Source of the DNA: an uncultured Gammaproteobacteria bacterium
Lineage (GTDB): Bacteria > Pseudomonadota > Gammaproteobacteria > Arenicellales > Poriferihabitantaceae
Assembly: GCA_937992195.1 (NCBI GenBank)
Contig: CALKKV010000011.1
Location: 1-64,000 of the forward strand
Direction of reading: 5' to 3'
DNA: 64,000 nucleotides
Shown here: positions 25,582 through 35,227 of the stretch, in pieces
How positions within the stretch are numbered: the stretch's first letter is position 1
Layout: every line of letters begins with the position of its first letter
The notes under the pieces: generated by a model
What the model was told of the DNA's origin: nothing
The model's database searches: none
What the model saw: only the letters and a program-made list of their open reading frames with translations
Program-made: the position numbers and the translations under genes

Positions 25582-28500
25582 TTAAGTAATAAACTGGTTA
25601 ACCAAGTCCAGGATTTGGTTTTCAGAGAACGGCTTCGTTATGTACTCAGTTACCCCAACTTCAGCAGCTAGCTGCTTGTGTTTTTCCATGGTTCGCGATG
25701 TGATCATCAGAACGGGTAGCTCCTTATGAGCGTCGCTTGATCGAATCTGTCTGGTGAGCTCAAGGCCGTCCATTCTAGGCATTTCCAAGTCAGTCAGTAC
25801 GATACCAATATTCTCGGATCTGATGAGGTCAAGCGCCTGCAGTCCGTCTTTTGCGAGTACACGACTATAGCCTGCGTCTTCCACAATATCAGAAAGCGCG
25901 TTTCGTACGCTGAGTGAGTCTTCAACAATCAATACGCTACCTTGGCCAACCGCAGCTGCGGGATCTTCAAAAGTATCGAGATTTAAGGATTGTGCACTGG
26001 CTGCTCTTTGAATTAACAGAGAAGGTAGATTCAATACGGTGATCAATTGTCCATCACCGAGTGTCGCAACACCGGAAATATAATCGAAAGCACCAGATAG
26101 ATATCTACCAAGGGACTTCACAACAACCTCGTGATTACCGATAACTGTATCTACGATCACCGCAATGCTTTCAGAACCAGATCGTGTGATCAAGACAGCT
26201 GAGTTATCGCTATCTCTGTTCTTCGAAGGAGGCATGTTCAGCTTGTCCGATAGGTAGGCTACTGGATAGGCCTGATTACCGTAGAAAAAGGTCATCTCTT
26301 TGCCGACTTGCTCTAAATTACCCATCGACAGGATAATAATTTGATCAACAAAGCCAGATGGGATAGAAAATTCCTGTGTGCCAACGCCGACATGGAGTGC
26401 GTGCGAGGTTACCAACTTCACAGGAACACGAATAATGACCCGGCAACCGCCTTTGTCATTTTCGAGCATCTCCAGCTCACCATCCATGTCCCTAACGGCT
26501 TCACTCACAATATCCATACCAAATCCACGCCCTGACAGCTGTGTGGCATGGGTCTTAGTGGTGACGCCTGGCTGGAATAGATAGTTAACCAGTTGGGCGT
26601 TATCAGGCTCTTCCGAGGCTTCAATAACACCATTATTAATCATTTTCTCGCGAATCGCCGGGAAATTAATACCAGCGCCATCGTCATCACAGATGATCGA
26701 GATCGTCTTACCATCGCTGTTAAAACTCAGATCAATCTGGCCCTCAGCATCCTTTCCAGCGCTGAGCCGATCGGCTTCACTATCAATACCGTGGTCAACC
26801 GCATTGCGTAGGATATGGATCAACGGGTTCACCAGCTGATTCAATGTTTCACTATCAACCAGTGTCTCTGTACCAGATAGTGACAGATTCACCTTTTTAC
26901 CTGTGGAACGCGAGGCTTGACGCACACAACGTTCCATTCGTGCATTCAGCGTAGACGAGCTCACCAGACGTGTGCTGGTAACAAGCTCTTCCAGCTGTTT
27001 GTTCAGCTGGTTCTGCGCACTGACAAGGTTACGTAGGGCAGTTGATTCAGTTTCAACGCTTCGTACCATCGCCTGCATATCTGCAACGGTTTCGATATAA
27101 GCGTTAGAACTGGTATGTAATTCGTTGTATTGGTCGAATTCGAGGGTGTCGAGATCTGAATTGGATTCTTTTGCGATTAAATCAGAAAGTCCTTTCGCCG
27201 CTTGCGCGGTTTGCACGTCGATCACATTTTCTAATTCAAACTGACGCTGGCCAACAACCCGGTGATGTTTACGAATATCGGTACTCTCATTTAACACCCG
27301 ATTAACCTGCACCTGCATCTGTCCAATGATTACCGACATTTCTCCCACAGAGCGGAACAGGTTATCGATAATAGAAACAGGCACGTTCAGATTGCCAGTA
27401 TCGGCTCGGCTCTCAGATTCAGCGTCTTCAACGTTCTCTGCCACGCGCCGCAGAATCGGCACTGAAGCCACTTCTAATGCCGCTTGTTGCGCCATTGCTG
27501 CGTTTTGCACGCCCAGTGACGTATTGGGCTTCGATGTCGCAGTTGCCGCAACCGCGCCTAAACCAGCCCCAGTAACAAGCGCTGCAGTGGCCGCCGCTGC
27601 TGCTGTAGCAGGTGGTTGCTCTGGTATAGAGGAGGGTAGGGGAATACCGAGATCTGAAGGTGGTGTCGTCACCACAGGTTCTTCCGCTTCAGTCTCCTCG
27701 CTTGCTCGTTCTTCAAGTGCTTCCAGAGATGTCTCGTCAATCTCCGTATCTTTGCTACTTTCTTCTTCAGCAACCTCAGCTGCCTCAAGCTCATCTACGT
27801 CAAGTTCATCACTTTCTTCAGCAGCATGATCTTCGACCACAAATTCTTCAGTCAGTGGCGCATCGGCTTCCAGCGTGTCAACTGAAGATGTGTCATTGTC
27901 GAGTTCTGACGATACCAATGACGGTTCTTGCTCAATATCCCCAGGCTCATCGCTGTGCATTGGTTGCGCAAACGCATCGTGATCGCCAGATGTTGCAGTC
28001 TGCGTATCTTCCAGAACTTCCGCCAGCATTTCCGGGGAGAAGTTCTCTACCTGGTTGTTATCACAAAGCTTAGCCCAGGCTAGGATTTGGGTCAGAACAT
28101 CTTCAGAATTGTCCGGGAATGATCCGGTTCCAGACAAATAGTCCAGCATTGATTCAAGAGTGTCCGCACTTTCTCCAAGCAGGTCACTGAGTTCTGCTGG
28201 TGGTGTAATCTTCGCAGACATCAGGTGATCCAGAATGTCTTCGATATTGTGAGACAGGTTGGTAATGCCCTCTACGGCTACCAAAGTGGAAAGACCTTTT
28301 ACCGTGTGAATCGTACGCTGGCCGTCTCGCAAAGTTTCCTGCACGTCTTCAGCGTGCGGCAGCGCCAGCATCGTATGGGTAAACTGCGCTGCTAAGTCTG
28401 GCGCTTCCTGGAGGAAAGATTGTACGACGTTGTCGCTAACTTCCGGGTCGATAGTGAGATCAACGTCCGCAGCGGTAACAACTTCCAGTCTTTCTTCCGT

Positions 28501-29916
28501 GCTTTGCTTGGTGGCGGCAAAATTAAAGTCTTCCAGCAACGCTAGATAAAGTGAATCACCCGCTTGCTCTGAGATAGGCTTTGGCCAGCCTTGCGACTGA
28601 AATAAAACTAACAGCTCCAGGGCTTGTGGTTCTCTGTCGCTAACGCCCAAGTAGGTTTCAAATTGCTTTGACCATTGAGAGAACACTGTTTTTGCGGCTT
28701 CAATTTCGTCATTTCCTGTGATGGTGTAGGCGATTCGCGCATTGTCTTGCACAAAAGACGAAGCGACCTGCAATCCATTACAGCCCATTGTTCCATAGGC
28801 TTCGGATAATTTACCCAACTCTTCCGCATATTCTCTGGAGGCTTCCTGGCGCAACTCTTCCATCTGCTCTCCGTCGAGCATCTGGATTTCAATTTCTTCT
28901 AGATCTTCGTAGAGCTCGGTGAGCTCTTCGGTCAGAATTTCGACAACCTCTTGCTCGATCGCCGAATTAAATTTTTGCTCCGGTGCTGCAGATGATGCAG
29001 CGATAGGGGAGGGCTCGACTTCTGTTCTTTCTGCTTCTTCGGAAATCACATCTTCGATTGTTTCCTCCTCTGCTGTATCTTCAGATGCAAGGTTTTCGAT
29101 AACGTCGTTTTCGGTATCAGCGTCGTCACCAATGGTTTCATCTTCCGTATCGAGTTCCTTTGCAAACTCCTGTTCGAGTTCTTCAACACTCACTTCCGCT
29201 TCGACTTCGTCATCAGGGTCTGGCACATAAGCGCCGACAGGAGGCACGCCATTCATAAATTCGAATTCGGCGGGCTTGTCGGTTTCCTTAACTGTGTCAA
29301 TGGTATCGACAAGTTTTTCTGGAGTAGTATCTTCAAACGCTTCAACTACTTGTTCTTCTGAGTCATCAGTCGCTATCACTGATTCCTCGTCAGAACTATC
29401 CACAACTGTTTCAGATGGTTCTGCTGTATCTAGTTGTGTTGTTTGTTCAACTGATTCAGCTTGCGAACTATCAAGCGCACCGTTCGAAGCGCCAGTCGGT
29501 GAACCATTGAGCAGGGATTTATACTTTCCCTGATTGACATGACCAAACGGCGCAAGCAACGATTGCATATTGTCCGCATCGTTGTTGCTATCCAGATGTT
29601 GTTCCAGCGCAAGTAACCAATCAGAAAAGGCTTGTCCCTGATCCGGCGAAATCAGCTCTTCCTGATTGGGTTTGAATTCAAAAAAGTCCGTAGATAAATC
29701 TTCGCAGAAAGAGGTGACAATGTCGCATTCGGTAAACTCAGCCGTCATCTTCAATGTTTCGAAGATGCCGACTGATACCTGATGCAATTCAGCTTCATTG
29801 TCGTCATCAAAAAGCGAGTCAGGATCCGCCTCCGCGGCGCTGGCGATAACGTCTGCCAATGACTCCCTAGCCATTGTCACGGTCTCCAGCATCATTTCGA
29901 TAGATTCAGTATCCAC
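25582..29916 (-). CDS. chpA: ChpA-type chemosensory hybrid histidine kinase
   Basis: 1444 residues, CheA-like core of the Pil-Chp system that controls type IV pili and surface sensing. Order: a degenerate helical region (1-140), an acidic linker (150-330), a second helical region (330-470), a clear Hpt domain (490-600, H537 in RTIHTVKGLS), another acidic linker with a poly-Ala run near 770 (650-830), dimerisation region (845-990), HATPase (1010-1165; HILRNAVDHGID, DDDGAGI, SGRGFGMDI), CheW-like domain (1165-1305) and a receiver (1325-1444, D1376 in VLTDLEMPRMDG). P. aeruginosa ChpA has eight phosphotransfer modules in about 2470 residues; this one is far smaller with only one canonical Hpt. 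Start is GTG 29916 with AGGA 9 bases upstream. Confidence 0.93.
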   Translation of the reverse strand: MDTESIEMMLETVTMARESLADVIASAAEADPDSLFDDDNEAELHQVSVGIFETLKMTAEFTECDIVTSFCEDLSTDFFEFKPNQEELISPDQGQAFSDWLLALEQHLDSNNDADNMQSLLAPFGHVNQGKYKSLLNGSPTGASNGALDSSQAESVEQTTQLDTAEPSETVVDSSDEESVIATDDSEEQVVEAFEDTTPEKLVDTIDTVKETDKPAEFEFMNGVPPVGAYVPDPDDEVEAEVSVEELEQEFAKELDTEDETIGDDADTENDVIENLASEDTAEEETIEDVISEEAERTEVEPSPIAASSAAPEQKFNSAIEQEVVEILTEELTELYEDLEEIEIQMLDGEQMEELRQEASREYAEELGKLSEAYGTMGCNGLQVASSFVQDNARIAYTITGNDEIEAAKTVFSQWSKQFETYLGVSDREPQALELLVLFQSQGWPKPISEQAGDSLYLALLEDFNFAATKQSTEERLEVVTAADVDLTIDPEVSDNVVQSFLQEAPDLAAQFTHTMLALPHAEDVQETLRDGQRTIHTVKGLSTLVAVEGITNLSHNIEDILDHLMSAKITPPAELSDLLGESADTLESMLDYLSGTGSFPDNSEDVLTQILAWAKLCDNNQVENFSPEMLAEVLEDTQTATSGDHDAFAQPMHSDEPGDIEQEPSLVSSELDNDTSSVDTLEADAPLTEEFVVEDHAAEESDELDVDELEAAEVAEEESSKDTEIDETSLEALEERASEETEAEEPVVTTPPSDLGIPLPSSIPEQPPATAAAAATAALVTGAGLGAVAATATSKPNTSLGVQNAAMAQQAALEVASVPILRRVAENVEDAESESRADTGNLNVPVSIIDNLFRSVGEMSVIIGQMQVQVNRVLNESTDIRKHHRVVGQRQFELENVIDVQTAQAAKGLSDLIAKESNSDLDTLEFDQYNELHTSSNAYIETVADMQAMVRSVETESTALRNLVSAQNQLNKQLEELVTSTRLVSSSTLNARMERCVRQASRSTGKKVNLSLSGTETLVDSETLNQLVNPLIHILRNAVDHGIDSEADRLSAGKDAEGQIDLSFNSDGKTISIICDDDGAGINFPAIREKMINNGVIEASEEPDNAQLVNYLFQPGVTTKTHATQLSGRGFGMDIVSEAVRDMDGELEMLENDKGGCRVIIRVPVKLVTSHALHVGVGTQEFSIPSGFVDQIIILSMGNLEQVGKEMTFFYGNQAYPVAYLSDKLNMPPSKNRDSDNSAVLITRSGSESIAVIVDTVIGNHEVVVKSLGRYLSGAFDYISGVATLGDGQLITVLNLPSLLIQRAASAQSLNLDTFEDPAAAVGQGSVLIVEDSLSVRNALSDIVEDAGYSRVLAKDGLQALDLIRSENIGIVLTDLEMPRMDGLELTRQIRSSDAHKELPVLMITSRTMEKHKQLAAEVGVTEYITKPFSENQILDLVNQFIT

Positions 29917-29976
29917 TTTGAATTTTCCTGAATGTTGACTTGCTGTTAAACACTATAAAACAAATTGCTTTGACGA

Positions 29977-32493
29977 TTATGCAGGTAGTTTAAATGAACT
30001 TACCGCAGCACGTAGTTTTTCCGCAAATGTTACTAGATTCGACGTTTGTACCGACTGCTGCTCCAACGCAGTTGACGTTTTCTCAGTGGATTCAAGTACC
30101 GTGTTTGCTTGCTCCATTAGGGTCGCGTTTGCCTCGGTCTGCGCTGCTGACTCGGTCGAGATGCGTTTGATTGCTTCGGCCAGTTGCGTTGCATCAGACT
30201 GCGTTTGGGTCATCTGAGTACCCGCTTGACCTGCAAGCTCGGTACCTTCAACAACTCGCGCGATGGTCGCGTTCATGGTTGCCATCGCTTCGGAGGTCTC
30301 AAGCTGGATACTGTCTACAAGAGTCGAGATTTCCAGCGTAGATTCTTTTGAACTCTCAGAAAGACGCTGTACCTCGTCTGCAACTACCGCAAAGCCTTTA
30401 CCTGCTTCACCGGCACTTGCTGCCTGCATACTGGCGTTCAGTGCAAGAACGTGGGTTCTTTCAGAAAGCGTGTTGATGATCTCAACGATGTTTCCGATTT
30501 CCTGCGAACGTTCGCCCAGTCGCTTGATACGTTTTTCTGTCTCAGATACTGTTTCTCTGATCTGGTCCATACCCTCGATGTTCTTGTTTACCGTATCTGC
30601 TGTAGTGGTCGAAGAGCTTTGTACATTGGACGCCAGATTGTTAACGGTTTGTACCAGTTCGCCGATATTATTGATTGACAGCGATACCTTCTCAAGCTGG
30701 TCGATCGTATTCTGAACGATTACCTTCTCGTTATCCGCAGCGCCTTTTACCGCATTGGTTTGCGCCTGTACCAGATTAACCGAGTCTTCTACCTGCTTCG
30801 ATACATTATTAATTTGCGATAGTACGTCAGAGGTTTCTTCTACCATCATGTTCAGCGCGTCACTTACGGAACCGGTCACGTCTTCCGCCACCGGTACTTC
30901 TACGGTGAGGTCTCTATCTGCCAGCTGCGCGGTAGCGGTCATCAAGCCCACCACCGATTCGTTTAACTGTTTGTTCTGAATCGCTGCTTCTTCCATTGTT
31001 GCAATACGATCGTCCAACATACCGTCGAAGGCATTACCCAATACTTCCAGCTCGTCATTGGAGTCGAGTTTCGCTCGAGCAGTCAGATCACCTTTTGCAA
31101 CTTCACCGATAGTTGAGGTGAGTTTGTTCAGCGGTTTAGTGATAGAGCGAATCAAAAAGAATGCGCCTAAACCAACCAGCAGTAATGTGCCCAATGCAAC
31201 CAAAAGGGTATTTTTAAGAATGGTGTCACGAATCGTTGCGATCGGAGCAAACGCTTCCGCTTCGTCAATTTCCGCCATTAACGCCCAGTTCAAACCTTCT
31301 ACCTCTATGGGGGTATAGGCTGAGAGTACAGGAACGTTACGATAGTCCGGGAAGATAGCAAAACCTGCATTACCCGCGAGTGCCTCTTTGGTTCCTGGCG
31401 TATCCGCACCCTGTAGACCGATACTGGTGTTCTTTGCAGTGATGCCGGTGAGGTTTGGCTCGCCTGCAATACGCAATGCTTCAAGATACGCAGCGCGGTC
31501 TTCGATCAGGAATCGGCTGTCGTTTCGTAGCGTGTTGTCTCCGGCAACGATATAGGTCTCTCCAGACTCTCCTAAACCTACGTCGCGCCATTCTTGCTCA
31601 CTGGTCATCAGGTCGTTTAACCTGTCAACCGGCGCTTGCATAATCAATACACCGAGCTTTCTGTTGCCGTCGTAGATTGGCGAGGAGAAGAATGCTGCCG
31701 CACCGTTGTAAGAAGGATAGTATTCGTCAAAGTCGATAATTTTTACATCATCTGGGGCAACACTGTTCGGTGCAGCTTCTCGGAAAGCATTTCCGAGACC
31801 GGAGCTCGCAAAAGAACCCGAGGTCAAATTTGTCGCGTAGTCGATTTCTTTAAATACACTGTAAACAAGATCGCCATCGTTATTGACCAAAAAGATATCG
31901 TAGTAACCAAACTCCTGTAGAAAGGCACGAATAAACGGGTGGTAACGCTTGTGTATTTGGGAGTATCGCGAACCATCGGTCGCTGCATCCAATACTTCTT
32001 TTGCACCCAGTGGATTCGGGTTCTCAGCAATATATAAATTCTGAAGGATTTTTGCTTTGTCTTCGAGACGATCAAAAAATGCGGTCGCGCCCGGATCTTC
32101 ACCGTTGTTCAACTCTTTAAACTGATCACTAAATGGGCCGTTATAGTAGTCCTGCAAGGCGCGATAATCCCTTGGACTGCTTGAAGTATCGGTTTGATCG
32201 AGAGAACTGCTGCTTTGACCGATGGCATTAAATGCGCTGTTGAATTCAGCCATTGCCTCGATGATCATCGAATTGTTTGAATAGGTTTTTAGCTGACCAG
32301 TAATAGTGGAAAACAGTTGTTCTACCGCGAACTTTTTTTCGTTTCTTACCGAAACCAGAGAATTTCTCGCCGATTCAGTCAGCGCTTCAGCCGCCGATTT
32401 CTCCGCGATTGTTGCTACCAGATAGCCTACACCCGCGACGGATAACAACGCACCCAGTGCGGAGCCAAGTATGATTTTGGTTCGAATATTCAT
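29977..32493 (-). CDS. pilJ: Methyl-accepting chemotaxis protein, PilJ-type with Cache sensor
   Basis: 838 residues: TM1 at about 8-28, a large periplasmic region (30-425) of dCache type (YYDIFLVNNDGDLVYSVFKEI and GLGESGETYIVAGDN), TM2 at about 428-449, two HAMP-like regions and the signalling domain. The tip reads ALNASMQAASAGEAGKGFAV, the PilJ variant of the MCP hairpin, so it should couple to PilI-ChpA. The periplasmic domain differs from the PilJ_N domains of P. aeruginosa PilJ (about 680 residues), suggesting a small-molecule ligand. The C-terminus (SSFKLPA) has no CheR-docking pentapeptide. It is downstream of pilI and 60 bases before chpA. Confidence 0.92.
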   Translation of the reverse strand: MNIRTKIILGSALGALLSVAGVGYLVATIAEKSAAEALTESARNSLVSVRNEKKFAVEQLFSTITGQLKTYSNNSMIIEAMAEFNSAFNAIGQSSSSLDQTDTSSSPRDYRALQDYYNGPFSDQFKELNNGEDPGATAFFDRLEDKAKILQNLYIAENPNPLGAKEVLDAATDGSRYSQIHKRYHPFIRAFLQEFGYYDIFLVNNDGDLVYSVFKEIDYATNLTSGSFASSGLGNAFREAAPNSVAPDDVKIIDFDEYYPSYNGAAAFFSSPIYDGNRKLGVLIMQAPVDRLNDLMTSEQEWRDVGLGESGETYIVAGDNTLRNDSRFLIEDRAAYLEALRIAGEPNLTGITAKNTSIGLQGADTPGTKEALAGNAGFAIFPDYRNVPVLSAYTPIEVEGLNWALMAEIDEAEAFAPIATIRDTILKNTLLVALGTLLLVGLGAFFLIRSITKPLNKLTSTIGEVAKGDLTARAKLDSNDELEVLGNAFDGMLDDRIATMEEAAIQNKQLNESVVGLMTATAQLADRDLTVEVPVAEDVTGSVSDALNMMVEETSDVLSQINNVSKQVEDSVNLVQAQTNAVKGAADNEKVIVQNTIDQLEKVSLSINNIGELVQTVNNLASNVQSSSTTTADTVNKNIEGMDQIRETVSETEKRIKRLGERSQEIGNIVEIINTLSERTHVLALNASMQAASAGEAGKGFAVVADEVQRLSESSKESTLEISTLVDSIQLETSEAMATMNATIARVVEGTELAGQAGTQMTQTQSDATQLAEAIKRISTESAAQTEANATLMEQANTVLESTEKTSTALEQQSVQTSNLVTFAEKLRAAVSSFKLPA

Positions 32494-32612
32494 TTATAGA
32501 TTCCTAAAACAGCCCTTTACCCAGGGCAAAATGTTAATTTATATTGACGTAACTTAATGAGCGGTTTTGCTCAAAACTCTTGTGTTTTGTTAAAGTTGTT
32601 CAGTAAAGCGAC

Positions 32613-33212
32613 TTATGAATGTTTGCTTAGATCAGCGACAGCGCTGAAAAACCCTGCAATATCCCAATCCAGCCACAAACCTTCTGAATTTCGGTAGCAT
32701 GCCCTGGCAAACGGCTGAATCGACGCTGGAAGGGGAGGGAAGTTGTTTAACTTCTCGTCCTCAGATAGCGTCACTCGGCCCGGAACTTCATCGATCTCAA
32801 ATCCGGCCATGGAGTCGCCCAGCTGGAATACGATAGTGGTACGCTTACCACGTTCGTAAGTATAGTGATCGAAAAACGGGTCCACCCTGAAAATCGGCGC
32901 GGCGATACCACGCACTGTCGTTACCCCGCGCACCCATTGCGGCGAGCCGGGTAACACACATAATGTTGGCGTAAGCTGCACTTCAGTTGGCACTTCATCC
33001 GGCAAAATCAGGCCGATAGTACCGATCCTGAGGCCGTGTTTGATGGATTGTGCTCCTGTAACCCTATTCACTCGGGCGAATGAATCTGCACTCTCAGTGC
33101 TCGGCGCATTCTGGCTGTCTTCCAGTGATCTTACTGCGGTTGCCTGGTTCTCTCTAACTTCAGAAACCGCTTCTTCAAATACAGGCTTTTGAGAATCATC
33201 AAAACTATCCAT
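32613..33212 (-). CDS. pilI: CheW-like coupling protein PilI
   Basis: 199 residues with one CheW domain in the C-terminal two thirds (IGTIGLILPDEVPTEVQLTPT, LPGSPQWVRGVTTVRG, AGFEIDEVPGRVTLSE), preceded by a 60-residue charged tail. It links PilJ to ChpA. ATG 33212 is preferred to TTG 33218 because AGAGGG lies 6 bases upstream of it. Confidence 0.9.
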   Translation of the reverse strand: MDSFDDSQKPVFEEAVSEVRENQATAVRSLEDSQNAPSTESADSFARVNRVTGAQSIKHGLRIGTIGLILPDEVPTEVQLTPTLCVLPGSPQWVRGVTTVRGIAAPIFRVDPFFDHYTYERGKRTTIVFQLGDSMAGFEIDEVPGRVTLSEDEKLNNFPPLPASIQPFARACYRNSEGLWLDWDIAGFFSAVADLSKHS

Positions 33213-33299
33213 CGACAACCCTCTGACTTGATTGATACATACTTACCCCCAGAAATTGAAAAAGGCAATAAACCCCAAGTTATTGCCTGCTTTAAACGT

Positions 33300-33662
33300 T
33301 TAGAATCGTTTGATTTGCTCGAAAATTTGATCTTTGGTGTATGGCTTAGAAATCAAAGCACGACCACCCAGCTTTTCCGCCCAAATGCGATCAGCATCTT
33401 CGTTTTTGGTGGTCACAAAGACAATCGGAATGTCTTTGTTCTCCTCTTCTCGTAGAATTTTGCGACAGGCTTTGAACCCATCCATATCGTCCATCACGAC
33501 ATCCATAAACACAAGGTCAGGTCTCTCTTTACCTACCATTTCAATCGCTTCCTTACCAGAAGACGCTACATTCACATAGCAACCGGCTTCCATTACGATT
33601 TCCTTTAGTTGCATACTTTGTGTACTTGAATCCTCAACAATCAGTACCTTATTTACAGTCAT
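33300..33662 (-). CDS. pilH: Response regulator PilH
   Basis: 120-residue single receiver with VLIVEDSS, the phospho-Asp in DLVFMDVVMDDMDGF, Thr in VFVTTK and the Lys in LISKPYTKD. It resembles PilH, which counteracts PilG output and sets retraction of type IV pili. ATG 33662 has a GAGGGG site 5 bases upstream. It is between pilG and pilI in the order conserved in Pseudomonas. Confidence 0.88.
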   Translation of the reverse strand: MTVNKVLIVEDSSTQSMQLKEIVMEAGCYVNVASSGKEAIEMVGKERPDLVFMDVVMDDMDGFKACRKILREEENKDIPIVFVTTKNEDADRIWAEKLGGRALISKPYTKDQIFEQIKRF

Positions 33663-33705
33663 TTCATCCCCTCGGAGTGGTTACTACATTGAAAAATGGA
33701 GCTGC

Positions 33706-34539
33706 TTAGAGTTGCTCCAGTAAAACTTGCTTCAAAAGCGGCACTTTTACCGGCTTGGTGAGATAGGCATCACAGCCAGCCAGTATTCCACGCGCTTTGT
33801 TAAAAGTCGACGACTTGCTGGTGAGCATCACCACAGGTGTTTCACCACAATGCTTCGACTTTTTGATTTTCTTACAGGCTTTGTAGCCATCCATTTCCGG
33901 CATCACAATATCAAGGAATATGATGTCATAAGTTCTTTCATCTGCTTTTTGCAGCGCTTCAGACGCGGAAGAAGCCTCTTCAACGTTGAGATTACGTCGC
34001 TTGAGAAATTCGCTTAACTGTCTGCGAACCGACGCACTGTCATCAACGATCAACGCACGTTTTTGTGTAGCAGCCGCCGCTTTCGCAATTTTCTTGGCGA
34101 CACTTATTTCAGCAACCTTTTGATCTACCTTCTCTGGGGTAGTAAATGCATTTTGCGCTTTATCATCTTTTGCTTCGGGTGCAGGAGCAAGTTTCGCAAT
34201 TGCTTCCTTACGTGTGTTGACGATCGCATCAAGCAGATGCAGGAATTTCATACCTAAACTTTCTCTGGCAACAGAGTAAGTGGTTACATTGTCATGTAGA
34301 TCGTCATTATTAATGACCACAGCGGTAAGCTGCGGATCACTCGTTTTGAGCTCTTCCCATCGACGCACGCTGTGCTCATCTTCTCCATTAATGATCAGCA
34401 CACTGTCAGATTCAGACGATTCACTCTCGCTGTCAGTCAGTGAGTATTTGATCGGCCTTTTGGTGGAAATACGACACAATCCGCTCAAAATAAGACGGAC
34501 ATCGGTCGTTAGATTCAGTGCTTGTAACTCAATATTCAT
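33706..34539 (-). CDS. pilG: PilG-like response regulator with extra N-terminal domain
   Basis: 277 residues. The C-terminal half (about 160-277) is a PilG-like receiver: RALIVDDSASVRRQLSEFL, the Asp in DIIFLDIVMPEMDGY, VVMLTSKSS and YLTKPVK. PilG is normally about 135 residues; here an additional 110-residue alpha/beta domain precedes it (LIINGEDEHSVRRWEELK, LTAVVINNDDL), reminiscent of a degenerate receiver without the acidic pocket, followed by an Ala/Lys-rich linker. It is the first gene of the operon. Confidence 0.82.
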   Translation of the reverse strand: MNIELQALNLTTDVRLILSGLCRISTKRPIKYSLTDSESESSESDSVLIINGEDEHSVRRWEELKTSDPQLTAVVINNDDLHDNVTTYSVARESLGMKFLHLLDAIVNTRKEAIAKLAPAPEAKDDKAQNAFTTPEKVDQKVAEISVAKKIAKAAAATQKRALIVDDSASVRRQLSEFLKRRNLNVEEASSASEALQKADERTYDIIFLDIVMPEMDGYKACKKIKKSKHCGETPVVMLTSKSSTFNKARGILAGCDAYLTKPVKVPLLKQVLLEQL

Positions 34540-35227
34540 AATGTAAATTCTGATTCAACAGCAAAATATTCCGTTGCTAATGCAGAAACCACGCCTTCAC
34601 ACGTAATTTCACTGCAGCGTCCGTGTATTTTAATCGTCACGGCTGAATCGGCGCTTAAATCATGCTTAATCAGCCCTTAACCCCATAGAAAATCGAGCGG
34701 TAAACCTTCACATAGAATTGATACAGCACAATGTTCGCCTCTGTACCAATCAATATCACTTAAGAGATTGCCCGTTTTCTTATTTTCTCGACCCGGAACT
34801 TATCCCAAAAAAGGAACACACAGGTCAGAATATGCAACTGGGTTATCAACAAAAGCAAATCTTTGCGACGAACGGTATCGTTTGGTCGCTGAGGCAGAAG
34901 TGTATGTGAAAGTAATGTGAAAACGCAAGGAACTCTTTGTTCGCCAATAACCGCTTGTTCCACTTTACTATATTAACCTAATTATTATATAAGTTCTATA
35001 AATTGCTGATATATATAAAAATATTACATATTTTTATATATCTTTTGAGATGCAGTATTAAACAGGATGATTGATTTAGATTGTGACTTCCATAAAAAAC
35101 TGTGCCTTGATACGTTACTGATCCGTACAGCAGGACGATATTCCTTCGCTTTCGGAAACCCTCGCATAGGAACTTTGTAGTAAGAAAACGATCGGCATTT
35201 ATATCGAGCTAACAATGAGTAAAGAGT
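34540..35227. other. Non-coding region upstream of the Pil-Chp operon, 688 bases
   Basis: Contains the promoter of the minus-strand Chp operon and, toward 35200, that of the membrane-protein gene. Composition turns strongly AT-rich from about 34965 to 35045, where a long palindrome occurs. Small frames here (for example 63 codons from 34718) have no ribosome-binding site or family resemblance. A 6-codon frame starts at 35215 just before the GTG of the next gene. Confidence 0.5.
35011..35041. repeat. Perfect 14-bp A/T-only inverted repeat
   Basis: Arms at 35011-35024 and 35028-35041 are exact reverse complements made only of A and T, with the loop TAC between. It lies in an 80-base AT-rich patch between the two divergent units. 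It may act as a protein-binding palindrome, a DNA-bending upstream element, or a weak terminator. Confidence 0.7.

Noticed and set aside
27326-27829. 167-codon Ser-rich frame opposite chpA
   Set aside because: Shadow of the acidic linker of ChpA: Glu/Asp codons read as Ser on the other strand. No ribosome-binding site or family resemblance.
28919-29533. Ser/Thr-rich frames opposite the chpA start region
   Set aside because: Same cause, mirror of low-complexity acidic sequence.
30263-30715. 150-codon frame opposite pilJ
   Set aside because: Mirrors the conserved coiled-coil signalling domain of PilJ; composition is an antisense artefact.
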